A stretch of 19,583 nt of DNA from positions 1 to 19,583 of the forward strand of contig JAJIRX010000001.1 of the NCBI GenBank assembly GCA_023853785.1, written 5' to 3'. The stretch is from Psilocybe azurescens. Lineage: Eukaryota; Basidiomycota; Agaricomycetes; Agaricales; Agrocybaceae. Shown in pieces: positions 9,867-17,711 of the stretch (the first letter of the stretch is position 1; each line of letters begins with the position of its first letter). Both the position numbers and the translations under genes were made by a program. A model generated the notes under the pieces. The model had not been told where the DNA came from and made no database searches. It was given only the letters and a program-made list of their open reading frames with translations.

Positions 9867-10599
9867 GTGTGAATACTTGCGATACGTAGAGACAATGGTG
9901 GGGCTTTGGGACGCAACATTGCATTCAGAAAAGCCAGGTGGATACGAAGAGGCGGCAGCTCGACCTCGACGCAACGAGGCCGTTAAATAGACGGGGAAAA
10001 CCCAAAACGAAGTTACAAGAAGAAATCCGGACAGAAGCTCGGCCATGAGTCGACAAGAGGTTCGAGAAGAGCGATAGTGCATGTTGAACTCGCATTACAT
10101 CCGAGTCTCAAAACCCAATCATTTGTATATAAAATATATTATCCCCACGGAATATTAAAGATTCGACCAATATCCAACGGTGTCATCTTAATGCTAGTTT
10201 ATCAAGATATGGCACCACACTTCACAGATGTTATTGAACCCACCTATTGCAGCTTAAACTTCGCGATTAAGGCGGGCACCACTGGTGGTCCAGTCTGATT
10301 CTAGTACAGCCCTTTCAAAACCCTGATGCAAATCATATTGGAACATATAATATCGAAGAATATTAAGAGAAGCCGGTACACACCGGAGTAGAAGGAGCAG
10401 CGACGATGCCAGAGACAAGCATTGCAACCAATAAAGAGAAAGAGAAAATGAGTTTCATACTTGTAGTACTTGGCAGGTAGGAGTTAAAACGTTGCAGGGA
10501 GTGGATGAACGCTAGTAGAAATGGTAGGCGATGAAGTCCTTTTATATGTTCCCATATTAACTACGTTCGGGCTCGTACGGTGTCATGATGAAACACTAT
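9867..10599. other. Intergenic DNA after the coiled-coil gene
   Basis: The first part (to about 9990) stays open in one frame with WDRCEYLRYVETMVGLWD and may be a decayed or alternative 3' coding end of the preceding gene. Beyond that I see no gene. Confidence 0.35.
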
Positions 10600-10693
10600 G
10601 GGCCCCATCGGGCCGGAAATTCCATTTTTAACCACCCTTAAATGTCTGAAACGGATATTTCCGCCCCTAAAGTCCTGAATCTAAAAATGGATT

Positions 10694-10722
10694 ACGAGTC
10701 CTTTACGTAAGTAAAGACTCGT
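10694..10722. repeat. Near-perfect hairpin palindrome
   Basis: ACGAGTC-C-TTTAC, a GTAA loop, then GTAAAGACTCGT: a 12-bp stem with one bulged C. A related inverted sequence occurs at 11435-11448 (AAAGGACTCGTTAT, 13 of 14 with 10691-10704 inverted). Confidence 0.7.
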
Positions 10723-10780
10723 TCTTTACACAGGGACCCAGCGAGGGCGCAATGTCAAGAATCTATCTTTGTGTGAATAT

Positions 10781-10888
10781 ATTTCCTGTTTTGTCTTTAA
10801 TAACGTGACGTGAACGTGATTTCTATTGCTCGGTATTTCCCGTTTTGTTTTCAATAACGTGACGTGAACATGAATTCTATTGCTTTGG
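10781..10888. repeat. 54-bp tandem repeat, two copies
   Basis: Units 10781-10834 and 10835-10888 share AATAACGTGACGTGAAC and most other positions. A shorter third relative lies near 10939-10983. On the minus strand the repeat produces a repetitive open frame (HVHVTLLKTK twice) which I do not regard as a gene. Confidence 0.8.
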
Positions 10889-11164
10889 TAAATCGGCTTC
10901 TCCCGAGTTATTTTTTGCCAAATGATGCTCAACTCCTTCCATCGCTTTGATAATGTGATGTGAATTCTGAATTCCGTTGCATTTGTCATCCAGAACCAGT
11001 GTTTGTAAATTGACACTTTTCATTTATAACTTCACAACCGCAGCTTTTTAAATCTTATTTTTAGCACTCTCATAGAGACAGCTCATATGCATATTAATCT
11101 GAATTTTTATATTTTTATGTTCAATATAAGGGCCAAAATATTGTAATGAATGTGCCAAAAAGTG

Positions 11165-11400
11165 CAAAATCAGGCTCTGACATCACAAAATGGCTCTCTT
11201 TTCTCCAGTTTTTTGCATTGTGCATAGAAAGTCATTCATTGTCTAGCTTATAATTTTTGAAGCTATAAAGTGTGAGGAAGGATGGTAAAATCTGGCCCCA
11301 ACATAGTAAAATGGCTCCTTTTTCTCTAGTTTTTGGTATTGTGCATAATAAATTGTTCAGTATATGTAATTATAAAATTTTGATGCTAAAAGTATAAGCA
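11165..11400. repeat. About 121-bp tandem repeat, two diverged copies
   Basis: Copies start at 11165 and 11286 (AAAATC-GG-C), each followed by a stretch like AAAATGGCTC, CTCTAGTTTTT or CTCCAGTTTTTT, and ATTGTGCATA. Strongly AT-rich; no coding potential. Confidence 0.7.
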
Positions 11401-11749
11401 TAATTAAGCAAGGGTGGTTCAATTCAGTCCCACAAAAGGACTCGTTATGCCATGCAAAGCAATGGCCATCAAGCCAAGTGAATTGAATGCTGAAAATTCG
11501 AATGTCAAAAATGTACGTTTAAGGTACGAAATATGGCTCAGGAGAAAGGTTGCATTTCGGGTGAGAAATTCGCCATCATATTCTAACTAAAAACAGTGGA
11601 AATTTTGTACACATGTTAAATTTATGTCCAAAAAGATATTCTGTTGTGATTCTGCCTAAAAAAGTCTATATTCTATCTGTACCGTTCCGCAACATTTCTG
11701 CATTTTTGCAAATCCTTTATTTATTACACAAACTCTGCAAAAGCTCCAC

Positions 11750-12606
11750 GTCAATAATAGCCCATTTTCCACAGGGCCTTCGTCGTCCTCACCAGCCCCA
11801 TCGTCTCCCTCCCTACTCAACAGTTCAGTTTCCAGCAGCATGTGATGCTGCTGGGCCTGTGCCGTTCTTGCTGCCTCTGCTGCACTCAATGGTTCCCAGC
11901 CCAGCAGCAATGCATGCTGCTGGCCCTCTGCTGTCCTTGCTGTCGCCACCTCCTCCCCTGCACTCAACTAGCTCCTCCTCACAGGAGCAGCAACCTTCAG
12001 GAATGGGTAGCCTCCTGTTGCCCCACCTCCTGCTGCTCTCCCACCCGGCGCCCCCTGCACCCGCACCCGCACTCTGCCCAACAAACCGCATGCCCAGCTG
12101 GTCGAACGACGACGGCGCCTTCGTGTGCAGCAGCAGCGGCGGGAGGCCCGGGCACAGGATGTCCACGTCCTCATCCTCGGAAGGGTATACTGTCAGTGTC
12201 ACGCAGTGGCTTTGACTTCGCCTTCGTCGTGGTGTTGTGCCCGTGGCACCCTTCCTCAACAGACGAGTCGTCATCATCATCGTTGTCGTCATCCCTGCTG
12301 AGCTGGAACATCGTCTTCGCGCGGTGTAAGTTGTCTCTCTTTGTCACTCTCTATGTCTTTGTCACTCTCTTTTTCCTTGTCAGTGCCTTTCACACTCCCA
12401 TTCACATTCCCATGTATCATTGAGCTCGCACCAGCACTCGCACTCACACTCCGCCTCCGTGGTAAACTCTCAAACAGCGCCGAAGTCGATGTAAATGATG
12501 CCAATGGGGAAGTGGAAGAAGCTGGAGGAGGGATGGTGATGTGTGAATACGAGCGGCGGTGGCCTGGGCAGCCATACGAGGGGCGCTGACGGGGGAATGC
12601 TGACAT
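11750..12606 (-). pseudogene. GC-rich coding-like island, acidic low-complexity protein, broken
   Basis: Not recognised. In contrast to the AT-rich DNA on both sides, this block is GC-rich and on the minus strand shows G/C-ending codons. Four open stretches follow each other in changing frames: from ATG 12606 a Ser/Pro-rich start (RRSVSASAGASSM) and SDKEKESDKDIESDKERQ; then FQLSRDDDNDDDDDSSVEEG (about 12310-12176); then SEDEDVDILCPGLPPLLLHT and SSFDQLGMRFVGQSAGAG (about 12190-11970); then EEVATARTAEGQQHALLLGW and ETELLSREGDDGAGEDDEG (about 11960-11760). Read together they suggest one acidic, largely disordered protein with one-base breaks, perhaps a fragment, since no clear upstream exon is seen. 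The plus strand is also partly open, so strand is an inference from composition and residue pattern. Confidence 0.35.
11815..11965. repeat. Degenerate GC-rich repeat
   Basis: The pattern CTCAA-, AGCAGCA-TG, CTGCTGG-CC, CTTGCTG occurs two to three times at about 60-75 base spacing. In the minus frame it gives two related segments (LLLGWEP and MLLETE contexts), so the repeat may be part of the coding sequence. Confidence 0.5.
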
Positions 12607-13108
12607 GCAACAGATTAAATGTAAGTCATTGTGCTATCTTGCTTTCCTTCTACTCACTTTTGCTTTGCAAGTTCTTCTGGCTTCTGGTTGTTGCAGTTTT
12701 TCTTTGGGTGTTTAATTTGTAGTACCATTTGATCCTGATATGTATCTTGATGATCTGTGAAGACCAGATCTCATAGTCATTATATCATTAATAAATATGA
12801 TTTCCATACATGTTGGATCATAATTTTCTGTACTTTAAGTGCGATAAAATTGGTAAAATCTGTCTATCTTTCCTTCGATAGAGTTGTGATTTTTGACTTT
12901 TTACATCATATAATAAGACATTTGCTTTAGCTTTTTTATCTCTAAAGCTCGGAAATTTCACTCCTTACAACGGTCAGTCCCAAAAAGGAAGGGTATGAAA
13001 CGTTCAATTTCGTGGATGTATTTCCGACCTCATTCCGCCCTTTCTTTCTGCCTCTCAGTGGCGGAATTGTCACCTTAATGAGTCAGAAAATCTGCCTTTT
13101 TGGAAGGC
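12607..13108. other. AT-rich DNA, no gene seen
   Basis: AT-rich flank upstream of the GC-rich island. Toward the right end it carries several GGCGGAA/TTCCGCC motifs (about 13030-13112), treated under the candidate element. Confidence 0.4.
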
Positions 13109-13211
13109 GGAATTTCTGACCTCCTGGGGCCCCTAGAGGAAACACGGAGAAACACCTTTTCTCAATTGACTGTGTACTGCTATACTTAGGCATGCAAAAA
13201 TAAAGGTTGTT

Positions 13212-13330
13212 CCGGTAAGACTTCTACGATGATCGTATGATTGCTGGAAATCCACGGTAAGATATGGCGAGCCATGTGGCAATAACACGGGCTGTTCTTT
13301 CAATTGCTTCCCCGAACGTGGATATGACAT
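13212..13330 (-). pseudogene. Truncated 5' fragment of the histidine acid phosphatase gene
   Basis: Reading down from ATG 13330 it gives MSYPRSGKQLKEQPVLLPHG and then SPYLTVDFQQSYDHRRSLTG, nearly the same as the first 40 residues of the gene at 5071-7050 (KEEQPM there, KEQPV here). Similarity ends at 13212, before the membrane segment and the whole catalytic domain. With no TATA box and no enzyme domain it cannot encode a phosphatase. Confidence 0.85.
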
Positions 13331-13910
13331 CTGCAATGAGCAATGCGGCTGCAGCAGGTCAAGCTTGACTGGCGAGGACGATATCAGGGAACGGAAGGAG
13401 AGCACGATATTAGCAGACAGCTTTTAGTTTGGAAGCCGCTAGCGGCTGTACAGGCGGACTCGGATACGCTCCAGCCAATCAAAACTTGCACGTTGTAATT
13501 CTAAAGCCAAAGAGATCATAATCTAATAAACACAAATAATTGACGCAAATAATCAAACTTGCCTTCGGCCCTTCGCGTTGAAGCGCTTCCATAAGCGCCC
13601 GCCACTTGCCCGCCACAAACCACATGTTGCCTTTGACTGTGATACAGAAACTGAAAAAATGGACATGGATCTATCATACCAGATATTTAAGAGTAAACTC
13701 GGCCAGTTCATACGGGTGGCCCGAATGTTCAGGGTCACAACTGGCAGAGTCAGACCGTCTCCAACACACTATGACAGTCTGTGCCTCGGTTCTGGAAGGA
13801 GGTACCTAGTTCCTCCCTCTTTTAATTGGTAACTTGCACTATAGCGGCAGTTGCCAGGTGGTAAGAAATGTTTTTGCAACTCCGCATTAAAGATGTCTGC
13901 TACTTGGACT
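13212..13910. repeat. Segmental duplication, copy B
   Basis: Diverged direct copy of 6929-7642. It contains the equivalent of the phosphatase ATG (13330), about 40 codons, and the upstream region. Relative to copy A one codon is missing after the ATG, about 30 bases including the TATA box are deleted near 13424, and a short insertion occurs at about 13540-13575. Sequence outside 13212-13910 is unrelated to copy A. Confidence 0.9.
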
Positions 13911-14672
13911 GCATTCTCAGTTTGACAGCTTCAACACTGGGCAGGCAACGCATCTGCTTTTCCAGCCCCCGAATTTGTTCTTAGTGCCTTTCGAGATACA
14001 CAATGTCCAAACGCTCATTATTCCTCTCCGTAGGGTGATCTAAACTTATCACATCCAAAAACCATAGGTACCACTAGATCAGCTGTACTGTCTTGCTGAA
14101 AGATTATCGATGCGAGGCATTATCAGCCCTCAACTAATTGACTGTAAAACCCCGGGCGCTTTGTTGTAGATTGTATACCCTACATGGACTATACTTTTCT
14201 CGCCAGCCTAAATGGCATCCATCTGCAAAATAATGTCATTCTGTATTGAAGGGTAGTGAGTACCTGAGATATACAAATTTCGAAGGTGAATCTGTCTCGT
14301 TACTAGGCCAGATATCTGAACACGACGGGCGTTATATTCAGCTTGGGAAGTGGTCTTGCCATGTTTCGCATTGCAGTGGAATGCGACTTGATTCAGTATA
14401 TATCATTGATTTTTTCTGGCGCATTGAGTATGTTGATCGCATGTTCTGGCTCATTTAAAGAGTGCAGCCAGTGGCAACTGATGACCACGATACGTGCTTA
14501 CCGAGGAGAGTAAACAATTTAAAATACGAAAATAACCCTGACGTGTCATGCAGCGTTGAAACTTCGAAGGTGTGTTCCCACGTGCCCCTTACGGAATGAC
14601 GGCGACCTTCATCTTGACAATGTTCCAATAGTAACAAGAACCACCACCACCGTCAAAGCCTTGCACCAAGGT
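13911..14672. other. Intergenic DNA upstream of the glycosylase-like gene
   Basis: No supported gene. The frame of the next gene is open upstream to 14556 but has no ATG before 14673. No clear TATA element. Confidence 0.4.
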
Positions 14673-16041
14673 ATGGCAGAAAAGCGGAAGTCAGACAAGG
14701 TCTACCCTATTTTCGCGAAAAGAACCAAGCCAAATACACAAGATGAAGACTCAAACAATATTATAGACTCGGCAACAAGTGACAAGCTACTACTTGAATT
14801 TCAGCAGTTGCTGGACCTTTCATCTGTCGAACGCGAGGATGAAATCTCAGCGCGACTTGATCGAATTGCACGAGCGCTTCTGCACGAGTTTAGACTTGTG
14901 GTGAAGCCTCCTAGTCGCACTACTAAGGCTGGCAACCCAGGCCCTCAGCCTGAGGACCTTGAATTTCAGATTTTGGAAGCCGAATTTTACCTCCGCCTCG
15001 AAGGCTGCCACGAGGACCCATTTACACATGGAAGTGAGGAGCAGAAAGTAAGCGGACACTGGTAAGTTACTTCGATTGCTTCTATTTTTGCTCTTCAACG
15101 TCGGATTGCGGTTTTAATGGGGCCTGCCATATGTGATATATTTGTTAAACTTTGCTTGGAATAGGTACTTTCATCGTGCCGCAAAGTTCTCCAAGGACTC
15201 TCATCGAAGTTTGACAAGCACGACCCAGTATCGAGATGGTTCTCGTAAAGGAATGGATCTCACATTCGGCGGGCCCTTGCTAGCAGTAGGGTCCAACTCT
15301 TCTTCATCATCCTCCAATGATACAGGTTCGACGTCTGTCCAAGCCCCACTGCGCCTAGGTGGAATTTTACTTCGTACAATCCGCGAGGTGAAGAGCCAAA
15401 AATTATCTCTGGACCTTCGCTCCTCGTCGACCGTATTCTGGCCGCGAGTGGTGCGCCTGGTATCCGGGAGCTTGTTCATGACCAAGATAAATGGGCAGGC
15501 AATATATCCGCATTCAAGTTTTTGTCGACTGCGGGTTCCAACTCCGACTCGGGGTCGTCGACTCAGACAACTTCTTTGTATTTGAAGCCCATAAAAACCA
15601 GAAACGACAGTGACGAGGCTTCAACCGGTACCATATATTTTTCTCCGCGAATTGGCTTGGAGTTGTCGCATCCGGGGATAACGAGTGCTACCACTCTGCC
15701 ATTACACCCTCGCATCCGCTTCTTACCAAAACGGTATCGGTTCTTTTCCCGCCCTCATCTGTTGACCGTGAATGGCCGCCCGCAGACGTTCCTAGGGTGC
15801 TTCAGTCATGTATCGCTTCACACCCGAACGGATTACAAAAGCCGGGATTGAGCAGAGATATCGCCCGTCTTACCGGGATAAAGAGTCGACTGCGGCTAAG
15901 TATCTCGCAGATTATATGTCTGGCCGTGATGCGGGCGCGGAACTGCTCAACTCAGTCATCGGCCCCCAAGGCAAAGGGGCGTCCAGTTCCCCGGCCACAT
16001 ATTTGAAGATGATGGGCGCCATTTCCACCCTGGATTTGTAG
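14673..16041 (+). CDS. Uncharacterised conserved protein, alkyladenine DNA glycosylase-like layout
   Basis: Two exons, 14673-15061 and 15165-16041; with three one-base corrections they sum to 423 codons (422 residues). ATG 14673 is the first in frame. The N-terminus has basic clusters (KRK at 4-6, KRTK at 16-19), a possible nuclear signal. Then come ILEAEFYL, HEDPFTHGSEEQ, WYFHRAA, a low-complexity loop, YRDGSRKGMDLTFGG, a Ser-rich loop, LGGILLRTI, ISGPSLLVDRIL, YFSPRIGLELSHPG, RYRFF and NGRPQTFLG. This order (acidic E-x-E start, GGILLR, SGPSxL, SPRIGL, RFF) recalls 3-methyladenine DNA glycosylase (MPG/AAG), which removes alkylated purines, but similarity is remote and judged from memory; the conserved HxDPFTH and WYFHR are not MPG hallmarks. 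Frame breaks: A run 15398-15402, GGG 15795-15797, AAAG 15880-15883. It ends 95 bases from the convergent Nudix gene. Confidence 0.7.
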
Positions 16042-16136
16042 TTCAGACTTCATTCCTGAAAGGAAACTTAAAATAAATAACATCCGTATATAGGTGGTGA
16101 TAAAACAGTTAGGAAGTCGATAGCAGATGAGACGCC

Positions 16137-17501
16137 TCATAGTTTGCTTTTGGGTTTAGAATCGCCATCTCGTTCCTTCCGTCGACGACGCGCATCCCTT
16201 CTTTCACGAGCTTCCGTAATGCGTTTGGCGGGCCGAAGATCGATCCCGTCTTGTTCACATGCTTCTCGAAAGACCTTGCGGTTCAATAATGCCCAAGCTA
16301 TCCTTTCCTCACTTGTGGGTGCACGCGGAGCATGGACCTCAAAGTCAGGCTGACGCGCGTAACCAATCGTTGCAGTCCGAATGAGCATCGCCCTGAATGA
16401 AGTTTGCGATGAATGAGATGGAATGTTCGAATATTAACGTACGCGGTGAGACCAAAGACTGGTTTTATACCTCCAGCCTCTCGTCCAGTCAGAAACTGAT
16501 GGACTCTGAAAACCTGCTCCGCAGGGCCACTGCCTTTGAAGTCGAAGGACTTGTGATAAGGAACTTCGAGCGTATCAGGCTCATGGGGAAATGGTGGGTT
16601 CGAGCTTAGGAAAGACACGAGAGGGTGCGAGAAAAGGCTGGCGACCTCGTCGCCATTGAGGATTGGCTATGGCAGAATAATAGTTAGTTCGAGCAGAATT
16701 ACGTCAGCCGGGTGAGAGTGAAATGCGTACCCGAAGCGTATTGTCCAGTATCAATACGACTACGCTATTTATGCCCTTTAGACATAGCGAACTTGCGAGG
16801 TTACAGGGCTTACGGTGTGACTATGAGTTCAGCGGCTAGGAATGGCTCCAGAATACATAGCAGCGGAACTTTGGTTCTGTCGCGGGGCAGTCCAATCTGA
16901 ATGAGTGCAATCAGTCAACATCTGAACTTTGGCATGAGATGAGATGACACTCGTACCTCTTCAAAGGCTTCCCGACGCTTATATTGATGTCAATCTCATT
17001 GTCCCCGATTCAACGTATGGATCAACATACTGCAGTATCCTCTATTGATTTATCCTCTGGATCCACCTTGCCACCTGGTAATGACGTGTCTCCGGCGTAG
17101 GTTCTCAGTGTAGAGGATCGTCTGACATAGTACCGCAATTAGCATGTGATAGTATCACGGTGAGCCGTCCAATAACACACCTACCGACTAAGCAGCACGT
17201 AAAGGTCTCCTGCCGGCCGACGAACAGCGCCACGAGAACAGCCGCGCTTCTTGACCGAGGGAGTGCCATTGTTTGCTTGGGTGCACGGTATGCTGCGAGA
17301 TTTCGTAGACACCTGTGAAAGCGTTGCGTTCAATCAACCCAATATATTGGTCAGAGATCGCAAATGCAATAGCATGGCAGCAATGAGAACTAACTGTTTG
17401 GATTCTTGGCTCAATGCAGGTATACGAGCTTCATTCCAGCGTATCTTTGGTCTGTGGTAGTCGAGCTGATTCGTGGTTCTGGGAATCGTTTTGAAGTTCA
17501 T
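16137..17501 (-). CDS. PCD1: Peroxisomal coenzyme A diphosphatase (Nudix hydrolase)
   Basis: Nudix enzyme that splits CoA, preferably oxidised CoA, into phosphopantetheine derivatives and 3',5'-ADP in peroxisomes. Exons (minus): 17501-17395, 17312-17185, 17121-17031, 16977-16957, 16896-16814, 16764-16731, 16666-16443, 16392-16137; with one correction they sum to exactly 315 codons (314 residues). Seen: LPRSRSAAVLVALFVGR, then VLLSRRS and LRTYAGD-SLPGGK, the CoA-type motif before the Nudix box, then DPEDKS-EDTARREAFEEIGL (Nudix helix; metal-binding EE at 115-116), VPLLCILEPFLA, NGDEVASLFSHPL, FRVHQFLTGREAGG, PVFGLTA. The last three residues are SKL, a canonical peroxisomal PTS1. The only frame break is a missing base in the CC at 17209-17210 (between VGRQ and DLYVLLS). 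The ATG at 17501 is the first giving SQESKQCLRNLAAYR; start is fairly sure. Confidence 0.92.
16957..16977 (-). other. 21-base micro-exon encoding the Nudix catalytic helix
   Basis: Seven codons, RREAFEE, with an acceptor ending ATATAAG and donor GTACGA, both phase 0. It carries the Arg-Glu and Glu-Glu of the Nudix box, so skipping keeps frame but removes the metal site. Confidence 0.75.
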
Positions 17502-17711
17502 GAATGCGGGGAAGGGTGTGGTTCCGGTTCAAGTTCTGCCGTTCAGGCACTCAATAAATCACGGCTGCAATCTTACAACTGCACAGCTTGTTATAATGTT
17601 ATGTACTCTGATGTCATTTTGTTGACTCAGGGGTTATGTATACAAAGAGAAGGACACTGGGTTAAACGCATACTGGAATCAAGTTCAATAGAACTGGAAA
17701 GTCATGACTGT
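17502..17711. promoter_or_regulatory. Short spacer: 3' end of the DSP gene and promoter of PCD1
   Basis: Only 210 bases separate the stop of the DSP gene (17712) from the ATG of the Nudix gene (17501), both on the minus strand. It must hold a 3' UTR/poly(A) site and the PCD1 promoter. No clear TATA box. Confidence 0.4.

Larger units (their letters stand above)
10600..13132. mobile_element. Candidate 2.5-kb element with imperfect terminal inverted repeats
   Basis: The left end (10600-10623) and the reverse complement of the right end (13109-13132) both read GGGCCCCA, eight bases, then GAAATTCC: 19 of 24 positions agree with identical spacing. Taking one more base at each end, TA lies immediately outside both (10597-10598 and 13134-13135). 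The TTCCGCC/GGCGGAA motif recurs several times just inside both ends. The interior is AT-rich with tandem repeats and holds one GC-rich coding-like island but no recognisable transposase. The TIRs are short and imperfect and GGGCCC is a palindrome, so chance is possible. Confidence 0.35.

Noticed and set aside
9867..9990. Continuation of the coiled-coil frame to 9990 as the true C-terminus
   Set aside because: Requires retaining an intron with a good GTAAGT donor; kept only as an alternative.
10726..11016. Minus-strand open frame with a repeated HVHVTLLKTK segment
   Set aside because: Explained by the 54-bp tandem repeat; AT-rich, no coding bias or family resemblance.
10781..11400. Regular repeats that might suggest a CRISPR-like array
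   Set aside because: Only two to three diverged units with no spacer structure, in a eukaryotic genome; ordinary tandem repeats.
11613..12423. Plus-strand Cys/Ser/Pro-rich open frames over the GC-rich island
   Set aside because: Low-complexity products (runs of Cys, Leu, His) typical of the antisense of an acidic coding strand; the minus strand looks better.
16298..16618. Reading straight through GREAGG into GRCSFGLQR on the minus strand
   Set aside because: Splicing at 16443/16392 gives FGLTAAMLIRTATIGYAR, which fits the CoA diphosphatase family and closes the frame.
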